A stretch of DNA of 35,662 nt from contig CANRLU010000013.1 of assembly GCA_947631535.1 (NCBI GenBank), positions 1 to 35,662 of the forward strand, read 5' to 3'. The notes under the pieces were generated by a model. That model searched no databases. It saw only the letters and a list, made by a program, of their open reading frames with translations, and was not told the origin of the DNA. A program made the translations under genes and the position numbers. Shown in pieces: positions 24,354 through 31,961 of the stretch. Each line of letters starts with the position of its first letter. Position 1 is the first letter of the stretch. The stretch is from an uncultured Clostridia bacterium. GTDB taxonomy: Bacteria > Bacillota > Clostridia > Oscillospirales > Ruminococcaceae.

Positions 24354-24767
24354 ATGAGTTTTACAAGACATGAAGTCCGCGAAGCCGAATTTCTGCTTTT
24401 ATACGAGAAGATGTTTCGCGATGAATCGGTGAGCGATATAATCACGCTCCACGAGGCAGACTATGAATATAAGTGCGACGAAGAGATCGAAGAGACCGTA
24501 AAAGAAGTAGTTGAAAGATCGGACGAGCTCGACGCAGTTATATCGAAATTCAGCACAAAGCGCACTATAGAAAGAATACCAAAGGTAAACCTTGCCATTC
24601 TTCGCCTTGCGGTTTTCGAGATACTTTACCGCGGCGACAGGGTGCCGCAGAACGCCGTCGTGAACGAAGCCGTCGGCCTTGCAAAGACATACGGTCTTGA
24701 GCCCGACGTAAAGTTCGTAAACGGTATCTTAGGCTCGTTTACCCGCAGCCTAAAAGAAAATGTCTGA
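24354..24767 (+). CDS. nusB: Transcription antitermination factor NusB
   Basis: NusB binds boxA RNA with S10 and supports antitermination on rRNA operons. The 137-aa all-helical product has the family N-terminus TRHEVREAEFLLLYEKMF and the C-terminal pattern IPKVNLAILRLAVFEILY, then NAVVNEAVGLAKTYG and FVNGILGS. ATG 24354 gives the normal start and follows ggagag; ATG 24342 overlaps that site. It overlaps the next gene by 8 bases. Confidence 0.95.
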   Translation: MSFTRHEVREAEFLLLYEKMFRDESVSDIITLHEADYEYKCDEEIEETVKEVVERSDELDAVISKFSTKRTIERIPKVNLAILRLAVFEILYRGDRVPQNAVVNEAVGLAKTYGLEPDVKFVNGILGSFTRSLKENV

Positions 24768-25698
24768 TCATCTCGGGATAGACACCTCTAACTACACCAC
24801 CTCCGTGGCTCTTGTGGGCGAAGACGGAAGTCTTAGCCAGCAAAAGAAGCTCCTGCCGGTAAAAGAGGGCGAGAGGGGACTGAGGCAGTCGGAGGCACTG
24901 TTTCACCACACAAAAATACTGCCCGAGCTTCTGGAAGAGCTTCTTGTGGGCGCTTCTTTGACTGCGGTGGGCGTATCCGTCCGCCCGAGAAACATAGAGA
25001 GCTCATATATGCCCTGCTTTATGGCCGGACATTCCGCCGCTCGCGCGATAGCCGCCGCCTGCGGTATACCTCTTTACGAGACTTCCCATCAGGTCGGGCA
25101 CATTCTCGCGGCCTTAAAATCCTGCAACAGGCTCGACTTGGCTCTCGGAAAAAGCCCCTTTATAGCCTTTCATTTCAGCGGCGGGACAACCGACTGCCTT
25201 TTGGTCACACCGGATCCCGACGAGGTAATATCCTGCCGCGAGATCTCAACTTCTTCCGACCTCAAGGCCGGTCAGGCCATAGACCGCGTCGGCGTAATGC
25301 TCGGGCTTAAATTCCCCTGCGGAGTTGAACTTGAAAAGCTTGCGCTTAAGTCGCGGAGAGAATTCAGGGTCAGGCCATCGTTTAAGGACGGCCGCTGCTC
25401 ACTCTCGGGAGTCGAGAACATCTGCCGCAGGATGAGCGATCGCGGCGAGGACAAGCCCGACATCGCGCTCTGCTGCATAAAGCATATCGAGGCGGCGGCG
25501 CTTGCTATGACGGAATACGCGCTGAAAGAGGCTGGCGAGCTTCCGCTTATTTATGCCGGCGGCGTTATGTCTGACGGCATTATCAGAAAATCCATTCAAA
25601 GCCGTTATGAAGCACACTTCGCCGAGCCGGCTCTTTCGGCCGACAATGCCTGCGGAACTGCCGTTTACGCCGCAATAAAGGACGGATATATAAAGTGA
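24760..25698 (+). CDS. TsaD/Kae1-like (peptidase M22-type) paralogue
   Basis: The 312-aa product has the ASKHA ATPase fold of the TsaD/Kae1 family, which makes t6A in tRNA. It is clearly divergent: the N-terminus is GIDTSNYTTSVALV where TsaD has an ETSCDET-type start, and the SGGHT motif reads SGGTT (140-144). The metal ligands of TsaD are nevertheless present: H110 and H114 (SHQVGH) and D295 (SADNACG). Such paralogues sit between nusB and xseA in many clostridial genomes and are usually annotated O-sialoglycoprotein endopeptidase, a name without good basis. Its function is unknown to me. It overlaps nusB by 8 bases and xseA by 4 (GTGA). Confidence 0.8.
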   Translation: MSDHLGIDTSNYTTSVALVGEDGSLSQQKKLLPVKEGERGLRQSEALFHHTKILPELLEELLVGASLTAVGVSVRPRNIESSYMPCFMAGHSAARAIAAACGIPLYETSHQVGHILAALKSCNRLDLALGKSPFIAFHFSGGTTDCLLVTPDPDEVISCREISTSSDLKAGQAIDRVGVMLGLKFPCGVELEKLALKSRREFRVRPSFKDGRCSLSGVENICRRMSDRGEDKPDIALCCIKHIEAAALAMTEYALKEAGELPLIYAGGVMSDGIIRKSIQSRYEAHFAEPALSADNACGTAVYAAIKDGYIK

Positions 25699-26906
25699 GT
25701 TCAATTCTTTCTGTATCGCAGATAAATACATATATAGCGCTCAAGCTGCGCGGAGACCAAAAGCTTCGCGGCGTTGCCGTTAAAGGTGAGATATCCAACC
25801 TCTCGCAGAACCCGAGTTCGGGGCACATCTTCTTTTCCCTGCGCGACGGAAGCTCGGTGATAAAAGCCGTGATGTTCAGCCGTCAGGCGGAAAAGCTCAG
25901 GTTTGCGCCGTTCGACGGAATGTCGGTAATCGCCTACGGAAGCATCGACGTCTACGAGGCGGGCGGGATCTATCAGCTCGTCGCGACACAGCTTTTGCCC
26001 GACGGCGAGGGAAACGCCTATCTTGCGCTTTTAAAGCTCAAAGATAAGCTTGAAGCTCTCGGAGTTTTCAGCGCACCCAAGCGTCAGATACCACGTTTCC
26101 CCGAAAAAATAGCGCTGGTGACCTCTTCCGGCGGGGCCGCTGCGGCCGACGTTTTGAGCATCGTCGCGCGAAGATACCCTTTGGCGAAGGTCGAGCTGTT
26201 CCCGACGCTCGTTCAGGGCGCCGACGCGCCGCAGAGCATCGTAAAGGCGATCGGCCTTGCCGACGGCAGCGGAGCAGACACGCTCATACTTACCCGAGGC
26301 GGAGGCTCCTCGGAGGATCTCTCGGCTTTCAACGCCGAAGCGGTGGTGATGGCTGTATATAACTGCCGCACGCCGGTGATCTCCGCTGTCGGCCACGAGA
26401 TAAACTGGACGCTCTGCGACCTTGCCGCCGATCTTAGGGCGCCCACGCCCTCCGGCGCGGCCGAGCTCGCTACTCCCGACATCGCGGATATGCGCCGCGA
26501 GCTGACTTCACTGCGCGGTATGCTTTATAGCTGCGCTTCGTCAAAAGCCGCTTACTTCAAAGACGTCCTTAAGCGGTATGAATATGCTCTTGCGGCCTTC
26601 TCGGTAAAAGAAAAGCTTGCGTCAAGGCAAGCGGAGCTCAGGGCACTGAAAGAGACGGTAGAGCGTCAGTCAAGGCATCGCTTGAGCCTTGCAAATACGG
26701 AGCTTTCGGGACTTTGCGGACTGCTTAAAAGCCTCGGACCTCAAAACGTGATATCGCGTGGATACGCGCTTATCAGCCGCAACGGCGAATTAGTTACCGA
26801 TGCCGAATATCTATCGGAAGGCGACAACGTAAAGATACTTATGCGCGGCGGTTCGGCCGACGCCGAAGTCAAAAATATAAATATTGGTGATAACGATGAA
26901 GTATGA
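25695..26906 (+). CDS. xseA: Exodeoxyribonuclease VII large subunit
   Basis: Exonuclease VII degrades single-stranded DNA from both ends in repair. The 403-aa product has an N-terminal OB-fold (about 3-100, SVSQINTYIALKL, GEISN) and a catalytic core. The core includes IALVTSSGGAAAADV (139-153) and TRGGGSSEDL (200-209), then GHEINWTLCDLAADLRAPTPSGAAEL. A helical C-terminal part follows, ending SRGYAL. It starts with GTG within the previous stop (GTGA) and overlaps xseB by 11 bases. Confidence 0.96.
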   Translation: MSSILSVSQINTYIALKLRGDQKLRGVAVKGEISNLSQNPSSGHIFFSLRDGSSVIKAVMFSRQAEKLRFAPFDGMSVIAYGSIDVYEAGGIYQLVATQLLPDGEGNAYLALLKLKDKLEALGVFSAPKRQIPRFPEKIALVTSSGGAAAADVLSIVARRYPLAKVELFPTLVQGADAPQSIVKAIGLADGSGADTLILTRGGGSSEDLSAFNAEAVVMAVYNCRTPVISAVGHEINWTLCDLAADLRAPTPSGAAELATPDIADMRRELTSLRGMLYSCASSKAAYFKDVLKRYEYALAAFSVKEKLASRQAELRALKETVERQSRHRLSLANTELSGLCGLLKSLGPQNVISRGYALISRNGELVTDAEYLSEGDNVKILMRGGSADAEVKNINIGDNDEV

Positions 26907-27075
26907 AGAATCCATAAAAAGATTGCGCGAGATCTGCGACAGGCTCCGCGACGAGAACACCACTCTTGAGGAGACCGCAAAGCTCTACAAAGAGGGGGTC
27001 GCCCTTGCCGACGAGTGCAAAAAAATGCTCGACGGTTTCAGCACGGAAATCGGCGAGGAAAAGTCCGATGAATAA
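26896..27075 (+). CDS. xseB: Exodeoxyribonuclease VII small subunit
   Basis: The 59-aa helical product has the XseB pattern YEESIKRLREICDRL, then LEETAKLYKEGVALADECKKML. Several copies coat the helical arms of XseA. ATG 26896 follows ggtgat and lies inside the end of xseA; a TTG at 26884 would add four residues. It overlaps ispA by 8 bases. Confidence 0.95.
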   Translation: MKYEESIKRLREICDRLRDENTTLEETAKLYKEGVALADECKKMLDGFSTEIGEEKSDE

Positions 27076-27985
27076 AGAATACGAAGAGATGATATCGGGC
27101 GATATCGCGAAGATAAACGGTTTTCTTAACTCCTGCGCTCATCTTGAGTCTAAGGAAGGCTCTCCTTGGGAGACTGTCCTCGAAGCGGAAAGATACGCGC
27201 TCTCTGCGGGCGGAAAGCGGGTAAGGCCGCTTCTCGCGGTCGAGTTTTACCGGCTTTTCAGCGGCGGCGAAACGGTTCCCGACTTCGTATATGAAGCCGC
27301 CGTGACCCTTGAGATGACTCACACGTTCTCGCTTATACACGACGACATGCCCGAAATGGACGACGACGACCTGAGGCGCGGAAAACCCGCGACGCACGTA
27401 AAATACGGAGCCGCGACGGGCCTTCTTGCCGGCGACGGTCTTGCAATACTTCCATATGAAGTACTTGCCGACCTCGCGCTTTCGGGCAAGCTCCCGCCGC
27501 TTACCGCCGTTCGGCTGATAAAGCTTCTTTCAGAGAACGCCGGAAACAGAGGAATGATAGCGGGGCAGATGCTCGATCTTTGGTCGGAGGAGCGCACCGA
27601 CGGCGTTGACGAAGCTTTTCTTGTAAAGATGTCCGGTCTAAAAACCGGCTGCCTTCTTACCGCCGCCTGCCTGTTCGGAGCCGTTCTCGCCGGAGCGGAC
27701 GAAGAGAAGTGCCGTTCTGCCGAAATCTACGCAAAAAATGTCGGCTTGGCGTTTCAGATCGTTGACGACGTCCTCGATGTCACTTCAAGTCCGGAAGCCC
27801 TCGGAAAGCCCACCGGAAGCGACCTTGGCCGTCAAAAGGCCACGTTTTACGATATCCTCGGGGCAGACGGCGCCCTTAAAGAGGCCGAAAGGCTCAGCCG
27901 CGCCGCCGCAGACGAGCTCTCGAAATACCCGGGAAGCGAGCTTCTGCGCGAGTTTGCGCTCTCGCTCGCAGTGAGAAAGAAATAA
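27068..27985 (+). CDS. ispA: Polyprenyl (farnesyl/geranylgeranyl) diphosphate synthase
   Basis: This short-chain trans-prenyltransferase condenses IPP with allylic diphosphates. The 305-aa product has the first aspartate-rich motif as HDDMPEMDDDDLRRG (91-105), with the two-residue insertion typical of bacterial farnesyl synthases, and the second as QIVDDVLD (230-237). AGGKRVRP (48-55) binds IPP. Product length (C15 or C20) cannot be settled by eye. The true start is ATG 27068, overlapping xseB by 8 bases; the open frame extends upstream only inside xseB. It precedes dxs, so two isoprenoid steps are adjacent. Confidence 0.94.
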   Translation: MNKEYEEMISGDIAKINGFLNSCAHLESKEGSPWETVLEAERYALSAGGKRVRPLLAVEFYRLFSGGETVPDFVYEAAVTLEMTHTFSLIHDDMPEMDDDDLRRGKPATHVKYGAATGLLAGDGLAILPYEVLADLALSGKLPPLTAVRLIKLLSENAGNRGMIAGQMLDLWSEERTDGVDEAFLVKMSGLKTGCLLTAACLFGAVLAGADEEKCRSAEIYAKNVGLAFQIVDDVLDVTSSPEALGKPTGSDLGRQKATFYDILGADGALKEAERLSRAAADELSKYPGSELLREFALSLAVRKK

Positions 27986-28004
27986 AGGAAGAGAAAGTGA
28001 TTTT

Positions 28005-29819
28005 ATGGATTATAAGCTCCTCTCGCGGCTCAATCTCCCGCGCGACCTGAAAAAGCTCTCACCTAAGCAGGAAGAGGAGCTTTGTCGGGAAATAAGAGCC
28101 AAGATAATCGAGACCGTATCGCATAACGGCGGGCATTTGAGCTCTAACCTCGGAACCGTGGAGCTCAGCGTTGCCGTGCATAAGGTGTTCGACTCGCCGA
28201 AGGATAAAATCATCTTCGACGTAGGCCATCAGAGCTACGCTCACAAGCTTTTGACCGGCAGATACAAAAAGTTCGACACGCTGCGTCAAAAGGGCGGCAT
28301 ATCGGGATTCACACGCCCGTCGGAGTCGGTTCACGACGCCTGCGTGAGCGGCCACAGCTCGAATTCGATATCCGTCGCGCTCGGCATGGCAGAGGCCATG
28401 AAGCTCTCTGGAGACAATCATCATGCCATAGCCATAATCGGCGACGGCGCGCTCACCGGCGGTCTTGCCTTTGAAGGTCTCAACAATGCCGGCAGGAGCG
28501 GCACCAACATAATAGTCATACTCAACTACAACGAGATGTCGATTTCCAAAAATATCGGGGGCATCGCGACGTATCTTTCCGAGCTTCGGACACAGGATAG
28601 TTATAAAAAGCTGAAGTCCGGCGCAAAAAAGTTCCTGTCGTCTATCCCGATAGTCGGCGGAGGCATAAAAAACGCGATAAGCGCCTCTAAGGACAGCATA
28701 AAGGAAATGCTTCTTCACAGCACCATTTTCGAAGACTTCGGCTTTGAATTTATAGGACCGGTAGACGGTCATAACCTTGAAAAGCTTGAAGCTGCGCTGC
28801 GCACGGCAAAAGCCGTAAACGGCCCCGTGCTCATTCAGGTGAACACCGTAAAGGGCAAGGGATATGCTCCTGCCGAAGAAAATCCCGGCGAATATCACGG
28901 CGTGAGTTCGTTCGACGTTGACAGCGGGGACAAGCCGCAGGCAGGCGAGACCTATACCGACGTTTTCGGCAAGGAGCTTGCGCGTCTCGCCGAAACCGAC
29001 GACAGGATCGTTGCGATAACTGCCGCGATGAAATACGGTACAGGGCTCAACCACTTCCGCGGCGCTTTAAAATCCCGCCTCTTTGACGTAGGAATCGCCG
29101 AAGAGCACGCGGTATCGTTCGGAGCAGGGCTCGCACTTATGGGGAAGATACCGGTGTTTTCGGTCTATTCTTCGTTTTTACAGCGCTCATATGACGAGCT
29201 TATCCACGACATCTGCATCGACGGGCTCCATATGGTGATTGCGGTCTGCAACGCAGGAATCGTCGGGGAGGACGGCGAAACTCATCAGGGCCTGTATGAC
29301 GTGCCGTTTCTCACCACCGTTCCGAACGTTACGATCTACTCACCCGCAAGCTCTGCGGAGCTCAAAATGTGCCTCAGCAAGGCGCTCTACGAGGACAATG
29401 GCCTTGTGTGCGTGAGGATACCCAAGGGCTGCGACGCAAAACCTGCCCTCGGCGCCTCTGGAAACTATTCTTATAAAGCTGCTGGGTCCGACACGCTTAT
29501 CGTCACCTACGGCAGGATATCGCAGGCGGCTGCAGCGGCCTCCGAAAAGCTCGGGTGCGACTTTTTAAGGCTGACAAGGATATATCCTTGTCAGCCTGAA
29601 GCTCTCGGAATAATGAGATCGCACGCAAAGGTGTTCGTATTCGAGGAGTGCTCCCGCGAGGGCTCGCTCGGCGAAAAGATAAAGGCGGAAGTTCCGCAGG
29701 CGGTGTGCATCGCCGTAGACGGGTTTGTTCCGGCTATGACACAGTGTGAAGCTTTAGAGCTTTACGGCCTTACCGAAGAAAAGATGATAAGCACCGTAAG
29801 GAGCCGCACCAATGCTTAG
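28005..29819 (+). CDS. dxs: 1-Deoxy-D-xylulose-5-phosphate synthase
   Basis: DXS joins pyruvate and glyceraldehyde 3-phosphate using thiamine diphosphate, the first step of the MEP isoprenoid pathway. The 604-aa product has GHLSSNLGTVEL and DVGHQSYAHK near the N-terminus and the ThDP motif GDGALTGG (146-153) with LNYNEMSIS (173-181). The transketolase-like middle part has GIAEEHAVSFGAGLA. The C-terminal domain ends with FEECSREGSLGEKI. The family is normally about 620 residues, so it is complete. A 30-bp perfect palindrome lies in codons 522-531 without disturbing the frame. The stop overlaps tlyA by 8 bases. Confidence 0.97.
   Translation: MDYKLLSRLNLPRDLKKLSPKQEEELCREIRAKIIETVSHNGGHLSSNLGTVELSVAVHKVFDSPKDKIIFDVGHQSYAHKLLTGRYKKFDTLRQKGGISGFTRPSESVHDACVSGHSSNSISVALGMAEAMKLSGDNHHAIAIIGDGALTGGLAFEGLNNAGRSGTNIIVILNYNEMSISKNIGGIATYLSELRTQDSYKKLKSGAKKFLSSIPIVGGGIKNAISASKDSIKEMLLHSTIFEDFGFEFIGPVDGHNLEKLEAALRTAKAVNGPVLIQVNTVKGKGYAPAEENPGEYHGVSSFDVDSGDKPQAGETYTDVFGKELARLAETDDRIVAITAAMKYGTGLNHFRGALKSRLFDVGIAEEHAVSFGAGLALMGKIPVFSVYSSFLQRSYDELIHDICIDGLHMVIAVCNAGIVGEDGETHQGLYDVPFLTTVPNVTIYSPASSAELKMCLSKALYEDNGLVCVRIPKGCDAKPALGASGNYSYKAAGSDTLIVTYGRISQAAAAASEKLGCDFLRLTRIYPCQPEALGIMRSHAKVFVFEECSREGSLGEKIKAEVPQAVCIAVDGFVPAMTQCEALELYGLTEEKMISTVRSRTNA
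29568..29597. repeat. 30-bp perfect palindrome inside dxs
   Basis: Arms of 13 bases (AGGCTGACAAGGA at 29568-29580 and its exact complement at 29585-29597) flank TATA, which is itself self-complementary, so all 30 bases are palindromic. It encodes part of RLTRIYPCQP in the C-terminal domain. No T tract follows. Confidence 0.9.
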
Positions 29820-30591
29820 GCTCGATGCAGAGCTCGTGAGGCGCGGTCTTGCACAAAGCAGAGAGCGGGCAAAGGAATATATCACGGGCGGGATAGTTAC
29901 TGTAAACGGAGCAGCGGTTTTTAAGCCGTCGGCCGACGTTTCGGAGAGCGACGATATCGCAGTCACCGGCGAAACGCTTAAGTACGTCGGGCGGGGCGGG
30001 CTCAAGCTCGAAGGTGCGCTTAAAACCTTCGGAATAGACGTCAAAGGCAAAGTCTGCCTCGATATAGGCGCTTCTACCGGCGGTTTCACCGATTGTCTGC
30101 TTCAGAACGGAGCCGCGAAAGTATACGCCGTTGACGTGGGCCACGGGCAGCTCGCGCAAAAGCTGCTGGAAGAACGCCGAGTGGTAAACATCGAGGGCGT
30201 AAATGTAAAAGACTTTACACCTGATATGCTTCCCGAACGTCCTGATTTTGTCTGCGCCGACATCTCGTTCATCTCCTGCCGGTATGCGGCCATTGCCGCA
30301 AGCGCCGTTCTTAAAGACGGCGGCGAGGCCGTGATACTCGTAAAACCGCAGTTTGAGGCGGGAAGGCAGCATATTTCCAAGGGCGGGATAGTCAAGGACG
30401 AAAAGGTCAGGAAAAAGGTTCTTGACGAGCTTTGCGGCTTCTTTGAAACGGTAGGTTTTGACGTTGTCGGCACGGTAACTTCGCCGATAAAAGGCGGCGG
30501 CGGCAACACGGAATATCTCGCCTACCTTGTAAAGCAGCACAGCTTTACACAGAATACGCCTCCTGCACCTGTCAGCGACATAAAGGGGTGA
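29812..30591 (+). CDS. tlyA: TlyA family rRNA 2'-O-methyltransferase
   Basis: TlyA proteins methylate ribose 2'-hydroxyls in rRNA; in mycobacteria this is linked to capreomycin sensitivity, and the older name hemolysin persists. The 259-aa product has an N-terminal S4 RNA-binding domain (about 1-60, RLDAELVRRGLAQSRERAKEYI). An FtsJ-like SAM-dependent domain follows, with DIGASTGGFTDCLLQNG (85-101), a DISFIS element and VKPQFEAG. The ATG lies in the end of dxs (8-base overlap), and its stop overlaps the nadK start (GTGA). This dxs-tlyA-nadK-argR-recN order is common in Firmicutes. Confidence 0.94.
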   Translation: MLRLDAELVRRGLAQSRERAKEYITGGIVTVNGAAVFKPSADVSESDDIAVTGETLKYVGRGGLKLEGALKTFGIDVKGKVCLDIGASTGGFTDCLLQNGAAKVYAVDVGHGQLAQKLLEERRVVNIEGVNVKDFTPDMLPERPDFVCADISFISCRYAAIAASAVLKDGGEAVILVKPQFEAGRQHISKGGIVKDEKVRKKVLDELCGFFETVGFDVVGTVTSPIKGGGGNTEYLAYLVKQHSFTQNTPPAPVSDIKG

Positions 30592-31493
30592 GCGCCATAA
30601 AAATCTTCATATATCCGAATTTTGAAAAGACACATTCGCTTTCCACAGCTTCCGAGGCCTACGAGATACTTTCTTCCATCGGCTGCGAGATAGCAATGCC
30701 GCCTGACTGCCGCAGCGTTTTTTGGCGCGGCGGGATAAATTATACCGATACCGACAGCGGAGTTTCTCAGTGCGACGTTATGATATCAGTCGGCGGCGAC
30801 GGGACTATCCTCAAATGCGCAAGATACGCTTCAAAGTACGGGAAAAAGCTGCTCGGCATAAACTGCGGAAGGCTCGGCTTTATGGCCACTCTTGAGCGCG
30901 GCGAGCTTAGACTGCTTGAGAGGCTCATAAGCGGCGAATACGGCGTTGACGAGCGAATGATGCTCTGTGTGCGCGTCGTTTTGGAGGACGGCAGCGAAAA
31001 CTGCCTTACGGCTCTCAACGAAGCCGTCATCTCGGGCGGATACGGCAGCGGGATACGTGATTTTACCGTCCTTGCCGACGGTGTAACGGTCTCATCGCTT
31101 CGCGCCGACGGGCTGATCTTCTCGACTCCTACGGGCGCCTCGGCATATTCTTTATCTGCCGGCGGCCCGCTGATAGAGCCCTCGCTCGACTGCATAGAGT
31201 TCACGCAGATATGTCCTCACTCGCTGTTTGCCCGAACGATGCTCTTCTCGCCCGAAAAGCTCATTGAAGTGAGGTTTAAGGCCGATAAGCCGGCAAAAGT
31301 TGCTTTGAGCGTAGACGGCCGTCCGCCGGTGAGCCTGAGCGAAAACGGCAGGCTTTATATAAGCCGTTCCGAGCATAGGCTGAGCCTTATAGATATCCGA
31401 GGCGGGAGCTATTTCAGCGCGATAAATCACAAACTGATGCAGCCCGTAAAGCAAAACGATCCCTTTGACGAAGAAGATGGAGCAAAAATATGA
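30588..31493 (+). CDS. nadK: NAD kinase
   Basis: NAD kinase makes NADP from NAD using ATP or polyphosphate. The 301-aa product has the family signature SVGGDGTILKCARY (67-80, GGDGT at 69-73), the NE/D-type loop around LNEAVIS, and DGLIFSTPTGASAYSLSAGGP. It starts with GTG inside the tlyA stop and ends overlapping argR by 4 bases (ATGA). A C-terminal acidic tail (DPFDEEDGAKI) is unremarkable. Confidence 0.96.
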   Translation: MSAIKIFIYPNFEKTHSLSTASEAYEILSSIGCEIAMPPDCRSVFWRGGINYTDTDSGVSQCDVMISVGGDGTILKCARYASKYGKKLLGINCGRLGFMATLERGELRLLERLISGEYGVDERMMLCVRVVLEDGSENCLTALNEAVISGGYGSGIRDFTVLADGVTVSSLRADGLIFSTPTGASAYSLSAGGPLIEPSLDCIEFTQICPHSLFARTMLFSPEKLIEVRFKADKPAKVALSVDGRPPVSLSENGRLYISRSEHRLSLIDIRGGSYFSAINHKLMQPVKQNDPFDEEDGAKI

Positions 31494-31939
31494 AAAACGA
31501 CAGAAAAAAAGCAATACTTGACATTATAAGCCACTATGAAGTCGATACGCAGGAGACTTTGCAGGCGCTTCTGCTCGAACGCGGCTTTTCGGTAACGCAG
31601 GCGACGGTCTCGCGCGATATAAAGCAGCTCTCGCTCGTGAAGACTATGAGCGAAAACGGCAGCTATAAATACTCCCTGCCCCGCAGCGACTACGACGGCA
31701 GCTCGAAGACGGGGCTGATGCGATTCTTTTCCGACACCGTGTATGCCGTTGACAGGGCGATGAACACGGTCGTGGTGAAGTGTCACGCAGGAATGGCCGG
31801 CGCGGTCTGCACGAGGATAGACAACGCGGGCTACCCCAATGTTGTGGGAACGCTCGCGGGAGACGACACCATATTTATCCTTATGCGCACCGAAGAAGAT
31901 GCGGAGTCTATGTTCAAAGAGCTGGAGGGGCTTTTGTAA
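31490..31939 (+). CDS. argR: Arginine repressor ArgR/AhrC
   Basis: ArgR is a hexameric regulator that binds arginine as corepressor. The 149-aa product has a winged helix-turn-helix N-terminus (about 5-70, DTQETLQALLLERGFSVTQATVSRDIKQL). A C-terminal oligomerisation and arginine-binding domain includes VVKCHAGMAGAVCTRIDN (87-104) and GTLAGDDTIFILM. No arginine biosynthesis genes are nearby; its place between nadK and recN is the usual clostridial one. ATGA overlap with nadK. Confidence 0.95.
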   Translation: MKNDRKKAILDIISHYEVDTQETLQALLLERGFSVTQATVSRDIKQLSLVKTMSENGSYKYSLPRSDYDGSSKTGLMRFFSDTVYAVDRAMNTVVVKCHAGMAGAVCTRIDNAGYPNVVGTLAGDDTIFILMRTEEDAESMFKELEGLL

Positions 31940-31961
31940 TTCTGCCGTAGGGGTGACTGCA

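Noticed and set aside
28059-29054. Long antisense open frame of about 330 codons opposite dxs
   Set aside because: It mirrors the codon structure of dxs, which is beyond doubt; no ribosome site or recognisable domain. The same holds for long antisense frames opposite 13836-14648, 15144-16211 and 21669-22727.
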